From Morinoia aosen (lineage: Eukaryota > Arthropoda > Malacostraca > Amphipoda > Talitridae), in NCBI GenBank assembly GCA_030386875.1, contig CM059575.1, positions 48,514,859 to 48,578,858 of the forward strand: a DNA stretch of 64,000 bases, in the 5' to 3' direction. How positions within the stretch are numbered: position 1 is the stretch's first letter; each line of letters begins with the position of its first letter. Position numbers and translations under genes: made by a program. Shown one piece after another: positions 45,555-56,900 of this stretch. Below the pieces are notes generated by a model that was not told the DNA's origin, made no database searches, and saw only the letters and a list, made by a program, of their open reading frames with translations.

Positions 45555-45913
45555 TAGATTAGATTATTAGTTAGTTTAAGCCTCCCTATCCTCAACAAAT
45601 GAGATCCAAAGAGAGGAAGGAAGAAGGCACCATTTAGTATGGAGTTAAGGGAACGTGGAATCTATGCAGAAAGGGCATAGAAACAGTAAGATGAGAAAGA
45701 AGTTCATGAAACAAGATCAAAGTTGAAGAAGAAAGTAGTAGGTGATGAAAAATAGGACAGCAGAGAACCGAAAAAAAGATGGTCCGTAACAAAACAAAAA
45801 CCTATGTTATATCAACAAAAAGAAAGCCTACCTAACCTTTAGCTCGGGCCCTCACATTGACCCCCTGGGAGCGCTAATTCCCAAAGATACAATAGTTGTA
45901 TCCCCCTGAGGGG
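45555..45913 (-). mobile_element. SINE copy inserted in the zinc-finger gene
   Basis: A full-length copy with a perfect 14-bp duplication ACATCCATGATGAT at 45541-45554 and 45914-45927. The tail (TAATC-type) is at the low-coordinate end and the CCCCTCAGGGG end at the high one. It separates the fourth zinc finger from the rest of the coding sequence. Confidence 0.95.
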
Positions 45914-45927
45914 ACATCCATGATGAT

Positions 45928-46364
45928 TTCTAATAAGATGACTTATTAAACTAGAAATTTTTGAAAATAATTTTTTATCACAATTTTTAATATGACACCT
46001 AATGATTTCACCATCTTTGATGATTATTTAGATGTTGGAGCAGAGCATTTAAATGGGGACAAATTTGATGGCAATGTTGTAGATTACACTGCAGACGAGT
46101 ATCTGGAGATACTTGATGCTCATTTTGGATGCTATTCGACAACTTCTTCCCATGTTCCCGCAAAATATGCGCTCGGAATCCAGCATATGATTTAAATTTT
46201 CTAGGACATTTTTCAAATGAACATGGATATGCAACATTACATAAGCTTTTATGGAATGCAAAATGGCTAACATACCCTGCCAATGATTTAGATACTTTAC
46301 CACAGAATGGACAATTATAATGCAGCCTCAGACTACCCTCCCCCAACACATTAGGGTTGTGCAT
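45928..46364 (-). pseudogene. Zinc-finger exon block
   Basis: Three C2H2 fingers are intact: CPFCGKVSKSLAGYVSHFAFH (C-x2-C-x12-H-x3-H), one starting YPCSFEKCPRKF (C-x4-C-x12-H-x4-H) and one starting LQCNLQHCHQIC (C-x4-C-x12-H-x3-H). A TGA ends this frame near 46008. In the next frame a fourth finger follows (CHIKNCDKKLF...HLIRNH), so a one-base change separates them. The block stops where the SINE's target duplication begins. Confidence 0.75.
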
Positions 46365-47440
46365 TTTTGAGATATATTTTAATAATAATTTGAGAACACT
46401 AAATGAACTCGTAATTTATACACTCAATAAAATCTATATGTTAACAATAAATGGCATTGGCAGTATGTCTACTTCTCTTTGCCGATTTGAGTTGACAATC
46501 TACATTTAAACTAAAAAATGTAAATGTAAATTCGAACACCAGGATAAAAAAAGTATGGTTAAAGTACACGACCACAAGTCTTTTTTACAACTAAATTGGT
46601 CCAAATTGGAAACTCACAAAATAAGTGGGGAGAATTAAGGGACGATAAAATCACTCAACAGCATTCTAACAAGACTTAATTCCGATAGTTATACTAGCCT
46701 ATATGTGTGAGTAGATTAACAGGATCACTGCCTGTACTTTACGATAATCAATAGTAAACGTACGCTTAAATTAAAACCCCCTCTCATGAACTCTATATGA
46801 TAGCTATCAATGTGAGAGAAGCACTGTCAAATTATTATACTCTGGTGGTGAGAACAAAACACATTTACTGGAAAGCAATAACTGAGACTTTAACACCTCT
46901 CGCACAATTCCAACGGCTTTCTACTTGCCAAGTTGCCGCGCAAACACAATTCCATCGGGGGATAGTAGTTCCAATACTATTGACACGGTGTTAGCTTTTC
47001 AGTTATTAATTTACCAATACATTTATTGTAACAAAACATTTGAAGAAAATTCATATTTCTTGCCTTATGATATTTATTAAAGCTTCATAAATTGAGAAAC
47101 AGCGCAGTGGTAAAATATAACAGGAAACCAATACTCGTATTTTCGAAAGGATAGTTCAATCTTCAACCTTTTAAAGCCTAAAATATCACATATAAAATTG
47201 ATGTAAGAAGAAAATACAATAAATTTATTCAATCGATAATCAGAATGATCATACGCATTTCCGTTATGGGAAGGAAAATTCCTAGATATTGATTATTTAT
47301 TCATTTCTCATACGATTTTTATTGCATGAACAATACATACCTAATAAAGTTTATAGTAACTAGGCAACATTCGTTCAAGTCATTTTATGCTCAAATTGAA
47401 CCAAATTACTTTCATTTATTTCATTGATTTGAAATCCACT
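46365..47440. other. Upstream region of the zinc-finger gene
   Basis: AT-rich DNA between the first zinc-finger codons and the right end of the CACTG segment. It should hold the promoter and any 5' exon of the minus-strand gene, but no clear TATA box or splice pair was recognised. Confidence 0.35.
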
Positions 47441-47573
47441 TGTTATTGCCAATAACGGTGTTCTACCGTTATTGGGTTGAGACCCAGTGTTTTACTGTAA
47501 AATATGCCTCACAGTTAAAAACCGTGATTTATACGGTGTTTACCCGTGAATTTAACGGGCATTTTTTACAGTG

Positions 47574-47915
47574 GGGGTACAACTATTGTATCTGTGGGAA
47601 TTACCTTTCCTAGGGGGACTATGTGAGGGCCCGAGCTAAACTTTAGGTAGGTTTCCTTTTTGTTGAAATGGAATACGTTTTGTTTTGTTGCGGACCATTT
47701 TTTTTAGATTCACTCATCCCTTGTTTTTCAGCTCCTACTACTTTCTTCTTCAACTTTTTCTTGTTTCATGAACTTCTTTCTTAGCTTTCTATTTCTGTGC
47801 ACCTTGTGCATAGATTCCGCGTTCCATAAACTCCATAATAAATGGTGCCTTTCTCCTTCCTCTCTTGGAACAGCTTTGTCGTGGTTGAGGGAGGCTAAAA
47901 CTTTCTTACATAATA
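47574..47915 (+). mobile_element. SINE copy abutting the CACTG element end
   Basis: The copy starts directly after CAGTG with GGGGTACAACTATTGTATCT, without the first bases of the family, and ends at AATAATGATAATAAC. The lost 5' bases and the preceding element end are adjacent, so either the element inserted into the SINE or the SINE is 5'-truncated here. Confidence 0.85.
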
Positions 47916-48291
47916 ATGATAATAACTTACTGTTATGTAGAGCACGAGTCCTGATGTTTGAAGATAGCGCTTGTGCAGTAGGAGGGCTGCCGTTTGCGCT
48001 CTGTGATGTTTAGTAAGTCATTATGTACGATTAGTCCTTACCGAGATTTGAATGCTCAGTTTTATGTTGTTTTGGGTGTACATTTCGGAATTTATTAGCC
48101 GGAAAATGTTGAACGTGCCTTGAGTGGACGGTGGTGTACCAATTATTGTTTTTGAAGAAAAAAATAGTTTATTTAATTCATTATCGTCAAACGTTTACGT
48201 AACATCGAGATATTAGAAAAGAAATATATTTTTAAGTAATAGGAGTATTTATTCAGGGACGAGTTGTTGGCTCATATTTTGTTCCCATCCT

Positions 48292-50360
48292 CGTAGAACA
48301 AGTGGTGTAAAGTCCAGAGCTGAGAGTTTAGTAGGCCTTCTTGTTGTTCAAATTAAAATGCTTCGTTCCCTTAGGTTAAGACCAATTTTTTTGGTTCATT
48401 AGTGTCCTGTTTTTCATCACCTATGACTTTCTTCTTCAGGTTTAATTTTGTTTCGTAACCTTACTCCTCAACTTATTGTTCCTATACTGAGGTTCTCTTG
48501 TGTGGAAACACCCTGCGTATTAATTATGCGTTTCCTTTTAACTCCGGTGCTTGGCGTTTCCTTTCTCTATTTGAACGGTTGTATTGTAGTAAGGGAATGG
48601 AGGCTAAACCCAGAATTCAATCTATAGAACTAGTAAATTTTTGCAATAAAAACTTGATGCTCTATGTGAGAATATGTAAAGTCCCGCTACTGTGTCGCTT
48701 TGAGCAGCTTTGTTGTGGTAAGGAATGCTGAATCTATGTCGCAACCTAATTTATAGAACTAGTCAGTATTTTCAATAAAAATTTGGTGTTCTACGAGAGA
48801 ATATGTTAAGTCCTGCAGCTGTGCTCGCTTTGAGCAGCAAGGAAAGCTGAATCTATGTCGTAATCTAATCTGTAGAACTAGTCAGTATTCATAATGAAGA
48901 CTGGGTGTTTTATGGAAGAAGATTTTAAAGGCCCACGACCAACTTATGTAAGCCATCAATTTATTGAGAATAGAAAACGTTTTTGATTCCGTTGCAGATC
49001 ATCTCTCGATTCACTGCTGTCATTATTTGTTTTTAATTAGCTATTGAGCTATTCAAAATTTTTCAACATGAAAATATTGTGGCGTAACTCGTGAGCGATA
49101 TTGAATGCGGTAGCCCTTATAGGGAAACACAGAATGGAATGAACAAAATAAACGGATTTTTATTCACTCTTCCCCCTCAGAGGGACACAACTATTGCATC
49201 CATGGGAATTAGCAATCCCTTGGGGAAAATGTGAGGGTCCGAGCTGAGAGTTGGGTAGGCTTTCCTTTCGTTAAAATGAAATGTCTTTGTTGTGTTAAGG
49301 AACATATTTTTTTGGTTCACAGCTGTCCTGTTTTTCAGCACCTACTACTTTCTTCTTCAAATTTGATCTTGTTTCATAATCTTCTTTCACAACTTACTGT
49401 TTCCATGCCCTTTCTGCATTGATTCCGCGTTCCCTCAACTCCACACTGAATGGTGCCTTCCTCCTTCCTCTCTTTGGATCGCATTTGTTGCTGCGGGTAG
49501 GGAGGCTAAAACTAACGACTAATCTAATCAATCCTTCCTCTCTTTGGATCGCCTTTGTTGCGGATATGGAGGTTTAAACTAACTAATAATTTAATTTAAT
49601 TAAGTGTGTGATGAAGTCTTGTGTAGGAACAAATCTTGTGCACACATTCCCCGTTGTGTCAAGTTCATATTGAATGATTTCTAACTTCCTTTGATTGGAC
49701 TTTGTTGCAGTAGGGAGGCCTGTACTACCAATAATCTAACCTTGAAATATTTTGTTTAGTTTGTACCGAATTTTTTTCGGTCCATTGCCATCCTATTCTC
49801 TGCAACCTTACATATCCATGGTAGATTTTTCATTGCAAATTTTGTACCTTGATGCTTCCATCCAAAACATATTTGGGAACACACCTCGTGCATAGATTTC
49901 CTGATTTCTTTTTTCCACACCGATTGGTGCCTTCTTCCTTCCTGTTCATGAAACACCATTTTTTTTGTTGGGAGAAGTTCTGAAATGGTGTCATATTCAT
50001 CTAGATTTTCTGTATTTTATCATTTATTCATATAATCATTGCAACAATGTGAACGCGAGTAATTATAACTTCCCCTCACAACGATAACAATAATCAAAGC
50101 TCTCTGTTCCTAGCGCTCCCATGGGAAATGTACAAGTTCTCGAGCTGAAGGTTTGGTAAGCCTTTCGTTAAAATAAAGTAGTCTTAATGATTTTTTTGAC
50201 CATTTTTTCGGTTCACTGCTGTCCTGTTTTTCAGCACCTATTACTTTCTTCGTCAACTTCTATCTCTTTTCATAAACTTCTTTCTTAACTCACTGTTTCT
50301 ATATCCCCTTCTGGGTAGGTTCCGCGTTCCCTTAACTCCAAACTAAAAGGTGCCTTCTTA
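48292..50360 (+). mobile_element. Cluster of SINE copies and fragments
   Basis: Copies at about 48292-48540 (partial), 49172-49530 (nearly full, from CCCCCTCAGAGGGACACAAC), 49530-49612 (3' part repeated), 49640-49980 (two diverged fragments) and 50100-50360 (partial) all share orientation. Words such as GTCCTGTTTTTCAGCACCTA and CCTCTCTTTGGATCGC identify them. Between them, at about 48560-48900, three fragments repeat the 3' words (CTAATCTNTAGAACTAGTCA). Confidence 0.8.
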
Positions 50361-50740
50361 TCGGAAGTTTTTTTTTAGCTTAGAAGTTTAGATGCTGAAA
50401 ACCGATATACAACTGTAAATCAATGCTCCTGCTCATTCAGTTCGTGAACTTACAAGCAGAATATATCGCAGGTTTTATTTAAAATAAATATGTGAAACTG
50501 AATCTTATATTATCCTTTTTTACGATTAAACACGGCGGGCAATAGTCAGCTTCATCTGCATGGAAAAAGTACTAAAACGTTTTGTATGATTGAATAAAGT
50601 ACATTTTTGTACAGTTTGGATAGAGCTGTCAATTTATGAAGCTACCGGAATGATAAAATTGAAGATCGATAACCTTTTAGTTCTGGTAGATTTGTACGTA
50701 GCTGGACGGAATTCAATTTTCCAATAATCCAAATCCGTAC

Positions 50741-50843
50741 CTTGCGGAGGCACACCGGCAGTCGGCCATGTTGTTGATCGCACGTCTGGCAGGGCAGAGT
50801 ACGCTACGTAGTAGTAGTACGCTGCCGCCGCCGCTGACGTCAT
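50741..50843 (-). CDS. Candidate first coding exon, minus strand
   Basis: ATG at 50843 opens 34 codons (MTSAAAAAYYYYVAYSALPD, then VRSTTWPTAGVPPQ) to a donor CAAG|GTACGG, phase 1. The GC and CpG content is far above the surroundings. Alanine and tyrosine runs suggest a low-complexity N-terminus of a regulatory or RNA-binding protein, but the gene cannot be named. A CRE overlaps the start codon, and a second CRE and a CCAAT box lie upstream. Confidence 0.4.
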
Positions 50844-50958
50844 GGTGTGTAGGTGACGTCATCTGGCTTGATTGAAATGAAGTCTCCTATTGGCTAATCG
50901 AGATAGCGAATGTGCGTGGCTGTCCCCGTAGAAGTGACGGTACCTCCTTTAGTCTACC
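50844..50958. promoter_or_regulatory. Candidate bidirectional promoter
   Basis: The 115 bp between two divergent ATG codons contain TGACGTCA at 50854-50861 and ATTGG (CCAAT on the minus strand) at 50889-50893. A further TGACGTCA at 50835-50842 overlaps the minus-strand start. The CpG density is higher than in the neighbourhood. Confidence 0.4.
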
Positions 50959-51012
50959 ATGGCCTTAACCCAGCAGATTGGGAGTCGGAATGAATATCAC
51001 GTGTACTGGTCG
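50959..51012 (+). CDS. Candidate first coding exon, plus strand
   Basis: The start ACCATGG is a strong initiation context. Eighteen codons (MALTQQIGSRNEYHVYWS) lead to donor TCG|GTAAGA in phase 0. It is short and unsupported by homology, so it rests on the start context, the donor and the promoter-like neighbour. Confidence 0.3.
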
Positions 51013-53239
51013 GTAAGATTAGTTTGAATAGAATATCAGCAGTTGAGACTTGGGAAAGTATTGGAAAGCCATGGAAAGCAAGGGAAATCAAGGGAGAGCC
51101 ATGTTTAAGCTCAGTTGGTCCTACATCTAATCCTGTCTTTTTTTGACGGGCCGTGTGCACTCGTTATAATAAAATGTGGTCAACTGCCAACTTCAAAACT
51201 AAAAATCCGTTCGGAAAACAACTCAACCTTACGAGGGAGGGGGAGCATGGGGTGATCTACAGTAGTTACTGATAATTTATGGAGTCCTAATTTCAGAGCG
51301 TTGATAATGCTTTTTCTCATTGCTACCTGAGAAAAGTTGCCAGCACATCCCTAATGTCCAACCAAACCTCATGAACAAATGTAATGGCTTCATGAAGAGG
51401 TTACTTATTTCTAAATCACTATATTCTGCACTTAATGCATATATGACAGCATGATTTAATTTCATGGGATAGTCTTTCACTCGTAATGAATATCGGGAAA
51501 AAATAATATTGTGCATAATTTGAGAGTGTAATGAGCTCAACGACCTCTTCAAATAGGACTCGTACCATGTATATTGTTGCACTGAAAAAAAACGTTATTG
51601 TACAAAAGCCTGTGAAAATTTTTTCTTGTAAATGCTAGAACTAAAAATGGCGTTTTTTGTTTTCTTCATTTATTGAAATCGCAGATTTGGGGAATTTCTG
51701 TAAGCGCAATACTCCCCTGCACTGCTCCTATGGTGCAATAGTTGGAGTATTAGGCCGTAATATTTTAATCCTGAATCAAGTCGACTTTATTAAATTTTTG
51801 AAATTGGTTTCAGCTCTATATATCCTATATGTTCTCTTTCTTAAAACAGCCTCATTTTAGATGTTTTTATCTGGGTTTACCTTCGAATTTGTCGATCATT
51901 CATATCTATTTCGTTATCAAAACGAAAACATAATTCCGAATTTTTGTGACGAATTTATTCTAGAATTTGATCACAAAAGGCCATAAGTAGCTGCCCGCAT
52001 CCACAATACCGCTTATCACAAAAGCATGTTATCAATGTTCAACGAACTTCCGATTGATTTTAATTAAAATCTAGAATTCCATAAATCTAACAGAATTTGA
52101 AATTTTTTTTTTTTTTTGACAGGACAGGAAGAACAGTTCAAATATTCATCATTGTGAAATAATAATGTAAGGTAAAAGATGTTAATTCAAGTTTCAAATT
52201 TACTTCTGTGTAGCACTTGAAAATAAATAACGAAATAGTATATATTTTTTCGCTATGTCGAATTTGTCATTAACTTCACATTTTGCTAACATTAGGTGAA
52301 AAATATATACCCTTAGAAAGTCTGCGATCAGTAAAAAGTCATTTGCATAATTCTTACATCACATTTACATAAAATATTCCTTACTAGTTCCTTGTGCTGA
52401 GGCATATCGCTGAATTGCGTGGAACGCTCTTCATGCAGATGTCTAGTGAACAGCATGTTCCCTCTGTGTGAATCGTGCGGAGATCAAGAAGCTGAATGAT
52501 GCAGGATCTGCATAATGCAGTTTAATCTAAGACATCAAAACTTCTACAGGTTTTCTTACGCCAAAGCAAAATATAAGCTTGTTGCTGCTTATGTGTGCAA
52601 GAAGTGAACTCTTGCAGCTATTCACGGTATATCATGATCGAAATAGATGTATTAGCCACAAGATAAATCACCAGCTTGGATGTGCTTTATTTTCCTCTAA
52701 CACTCGTTGCACCTGCCACTTTTCAGTTAGAACCAGACTTTCACACTCTAAAAATTATTGCACACCAGTTGAGAAGCGCATCGGGTTGAAATGTATTAAC
52801 GAAATTGTTTCTGTTTCAAATTTTATCAGGTAATTACATTCTTTCTTGGATGGGTCAAAGAGTGAGCCAGAATTCGATATTGTCATGAAATAACTCTCCT
52901 TCACAGAGTAACCCATGCGAGTCTCAACTCTATCGCTCAGATGTCAGAAATTAAACAGGTCGCCTAAGGGCAAATTGCGACAGCGCATAAATTAACTTTA
53001 ATCTCGATTGATGTACATTTGTCCCACTGAAAATAGATTCGAGTTAGGGAAAACAGTTTTGAATGTTTATTGAAGAGTGAAAGGGTACAACATAATGGTG
53101 TATACTGTACATTTTCATTTATAAGCTATCTAAATAGTTCAAATTTTTTCTAGAGATGCATTATGGAAAGTCGTATTCAATGAAATATCCAATACTTTAA
53201 TTTTTCCATTTACCTTTAAAAACTTGAACGGAAATTTTT
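51013..53239. other. Unassigned AT-rich DNA
   Basis: No element ends, splice-bounded frames or known motifs were recognised. It could be the first intron of the plus-strand gene proposed at 50959. Confidence 0.35.
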
Positions 53240-53959
53240 TATGAGGTTCTTCTATATTCACAAACATACGCCTGCACGTTGGCAAGGGTTTGTGTCAACA
53301 GCTTAGCATTATTGATAAAATTTGTAAACATGTGAGTTGATAGCATCATCCCCATGAATAAAGAGAAAGCTATTAAAAGATCTATAACAACGCGTCGGCG
53401 GGCTTTATGCAGAAGGTTTTGGGATTTCAGTGAAAGTGTTCTTGTCAATTTACTTATACCGTAACTACAATGTCCCGAAAGAAAACTTTTAACCTATTGT
53501 ACTTCGAATTAGTGGCGCTCCTAAGATAACCAGGCCGTGTCTAGTTGGTAAGGGCCGAACGGATCGAAATCCACAGGCCGAAGTCAACAGTTGAAAAATG
53601 AGCTTGAAATATAATTAAGCAAGCACTGAGGTAAAAAGGTCACTTCTACGAGACGGTCTCTATTCACATTCACCAAAACATAACTTTTCAGAACTTCACT
53701 CTCTGAATCGATTGAAGAATGCAGACTATCCGTAATAGCGAAGACTCTATGAGTGGGGATTTTGTCTGGTTTAGAATAAGACCAAAATTCAATTAATTGG
53801 ATGAAATATCCTATCATAAACTATGTAGGCACCTGTATTTACGGTGTAGTGTTGCTTCTGCTCTTGTAGCGGGGGTAAACCGACAAATATTAATGACGCA
53901 TTCACAGCTATAAATATACAAACAAATTGAAGAAACGCTTTCTGGCTTCTGTTTGGATT
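53240..53959 (-). pseudogene. Possible chemoreceptor (7TM) remnant
   Basis: After an acceptor (AAATTTCAG) at 53960 the minus strand reads RSQKAFLQFVCIFIAVNASL, then IFVGLPPLQEQ, a membrane helix with a following Leu-Pro-Pro motif, and a stop near 53785. A second helix-like segment lies at 53390-53300 (DLLIAFSLFMGMMLSTHMF, then TNFINNAKLLTQTL). Segments between are in other frames. The pattern recalls insect odorant or gustatory receptors, which often decay, but no diagnostic motif is present. Confidence 0.25.
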
Positions 53960-56900
53960 CTGAAATTTAAATGCGGTTGACCTTTTAGCTGCATAATGAC
54001 CGTTGACATCAACGAATGTAACAATGGCATAGTTTCAAGACGAGAGAAGTGTGTAATAATAGCCTAGTTGAGTCCATGTCATGAATCCCGTTGAAAATTG
54101 GACTGAACTGACATAAATTATTCAAAACAAATAATCGAAATATTACTGTCCACAAGGGAATCGAAGTTATTAAGTGCAATAAAATACCACCTGAAAACTA
54201 GAAATTATCCACTTTATTTCCCAACTCCTGGTGTAATAATTTACCTGAAAAAAGGAACCTAACATTCAATGATTATTATGTAAGGTGAGGTACATTTTTT
54301 ACTAATGCTAACTTGCGCTTTGTTTGGTTAGATTACGGTGAAATATCACCTATTATTTTGGATTCAGCTGAGAAAATGCACATAATTTGTTTTCCTGTTA
54401 TGAAAAACATTATCGTTTCGGGTAAGCTAATATTAATTATTGAATCTAAACACAATTAAGCTGGACTGATAATGGGTAATTTCATTGCAGGTTTATCTAC
54501 TTCTCCGAGTTAATCTACCATAGAAATTGTTCCTTGTTTTGCTATACCACCAAGCTGGAAAACAGCGGTTGGTAGATAGTCGAGGTTTTCCCCCGGCTCC
54601 TGCTGAGCTGGCATAAGAGCGGTAACAACAGCACCCCTCGATATCGATAGCCAATGAACGACCAAATTTCATTGCTCACAGATGAACGCAAGAGCAATGG
54701 ACGCGTTTGTGCGACGTCATTCGTTACTCTATGTACGAGGAGTGGCAGTATAGTGCCGAGAATTGTCTTACTCAAAATGTTCCTAACGTGTGTAAAATTT
54801 GCAATTTAAATCCGCTGATATTGGAGCTAGAGGAAACTGAATATAGGTTGTTAAACAAATTTCAGAGCAGTAAAGTCTTTCAGAATTCATTCTCCATATT
54901 CCATTCACAAATAACTCAAGACTTTAGGAGAGTAATGTAAGGGTTGTAGCAGAGGCTACAAATGCATCTAATTTACTAGAGAGTTGCTATATACAGTATG
55001 TCTGTGTAGCTGCTACCAGCGCTTCCCGCATTTATCTTCGCCACTGCAGCAAACAAAAATACAAGACAAAAACATGACTGCTTCCCCCCTCAGACTCGGA
55101 GAGTCAACGGCGTCCGGTATCCGGCATGCGTTGCTTTACATTTTTGAGTTCAGATAGAAATTCCGCGGGGGAAACTGTTGAAGCGTTTGTAGTAAAGGAT
55201 ACTTTTACCAAGCGCAATGTTGGATGTATGCATCAGCATAAGTATTTAACATAGCTATCGGAATAATTTTTTGTTTCCACTGAGTGAAGAAAGCAATCAG
55301 ATATACGTGAAGAAATTTTTATTCATCCACATACATATACGAGGAAAGAATAAAGCTTCATATTTGAAGAACTCACTCGAAAAACTCATCTAAAAATAAT
55401 CTGGAGTCAAATATTTTAATCGGTTTAACATTATAGAATGGCACAAATAGTTTATCACCATGTCAAGTAAACGCTTTAAAATGAACAGATAAGTCATAAT
55501 TTCAATGACATCACCATGAAGAATTAATTTAGTACAACTCTCCCTTCATATTAATAACGGTAAGGTTCTACTCAAAACCATCAATAATTATTGCCTCGCC
55601 AACCGAGGGCGAGTAAATACTTTGCACGAGGGTTTGCTTTTTATGATTGTCGTACATGCGCACGATTGCATCACCCCCAGCGAGTCAATTGTACTCCGCT
55701 TAGGAAAATAAATATTTGGACGTGCGTAATGGTTTTAATACTTGAGAAAGAATTTTCAGTGTTAACGTGAATTTTCAGGCATACCATTAATTGATTCTTT
55801 TTTTATTTGCAGCATTCAACCCAAGTCATTCACTGCAGAAGAATGGAAGAATTAAAATAATTGATAATTACAATTCACGGTTCACTAACTTTACGAGCTA
55901 AGTGCAAGCAACTAAAAGTCTTTAAAACTTATTATTCTTGTAAACAGAGATCAGAGCTACAAGATGCCGTAATAGAGTCATAATTTAAACACTACCAGCA
56001 CTGATCACTTCATAAAAAAAATATCCAGGAAAGTAATTTTTACACTGGAACAATGACCGATGTTGGGAAAATTCATTTGGTCTGGTAGCTCTCAATTTAG
56101 CGTGTTCCGTTGGACAAACTGTTGCACTCTAACAGCTCTTTATCAATCGAAATTAATCTGAAGGAGTTGAGGTTAATTCTTACAAAAATTTCATCTGTGA
56201 GCATTTATTGTTTCTCATCGCAAAGGTCAACCCAAGTCTTTTGGAAGCGAAATTAAAAGTGAATTTTCTCAATGCTCAGTTTACGATCAGACCTCATGTA
56301 CCTATTTTAGCCAGTTTAAACTATGAGTTCCCAACGCCAAAAATACCCCGACTACCGATGTCCACTTCGTCGCTCTATTACCCTCAGGGAATGTACTTCC
56401 AGAAAAAGTGATACAGTTTGTGCAGTTGCTTCTTTAAAAGATGTTCTAAAGCAAACAGGGATTTGGTCATCAAGCTCCGCTTATATTGCATAGGCTTGGA
56501 TTGCGTTTGAATGATATTGATTGGGTCAAGTTAGGGCAAAAAAGATTAATAGCAGAGTTACAGTTGTCGGGAGTAGAAATGTTCAAAGTCAAAAATGGAG
56601 CGAAATTTATAGTTATAAGCTGATGAGACTCTGCCAGTAGATTACAAACGATAGCAGAGTACAGTAGTTAGCTACTGAGATACCAATGCCGTATGGCTTA
56701 AACTGGACATAATCCAGTCACAAACCAGAAGTGTAAAAACTCCGTCGCGTATTTGCAACGCACATTTTTGTTCTCACTTATTAGCATTTGCGGATACCCT
56801 AAAATGCAGGGCCAAGTTTAAACGACAAGAAAATAAACAATACACGAAGAAACTATAACATTTTCTTCGAATGGAAATATTTCAAAAATAAAATTATCAT

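Larger units (their letters stand above)
38414..46364 (-). pseudogene. Multi-exon C2H2 zinc finger/SAM-like gene, damaged
   Basis: Exons recognised, in transcription order: zinc-finger block 46364-45928, middle and SAM-like block 45540-44629, then 41948-41773, 40841-40775 and the last exon 38546-38414. The layout (C2H2 fingers, an alpha-helical segment, a SAM-like segment, a HPHIVING-type exon and a terminus NPKVLSFINGLADFEW) matches a multi-copy animal family I remember as uncharacterised or SAMD3-like proteins. The zinc-finger and middle blocks have frameshifts, stops and a SINE insertion. The small exons keep good splice sites, but their phases do not all match, so exons are missing or decayed. 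The gene lies wholly inside the CACTG-bounded segment, so it may be transposon cargo. Confidence 0.6.
36091..47573. mobile_element. Candidate 11.5-kb CACTG-terminal DNA transposon carrying a gene
   Basis: The left end is CACTGTAAAAAATTTCACCG and the right end closes with GGGCATTTTTTACAGTG, an inverted match of the outer 12 to 13 bases. Both subterminal regions are dense in ACGGTAAA/CCGTGA words. On the left these form tandem units of about 65 bp at 36156-36350, and on the right they include a palindrome at 47449-47475. CACTG termini with repeated subterminal motifs are typical of EnSpm/CACTA elements. Target duplication is unclear: GGGTA precedes the left end and GGGGTA follows the right end. 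The only gene found inside is the minus-strand C2H2/SAM gene. Confidence 0.5.

Noticed and set aside
52579..52833. 84-codon cysteine-containing open frame
   Set aside because: The cysteine spacing fits no known pattern and there are no splice sites or neighbours to support it.
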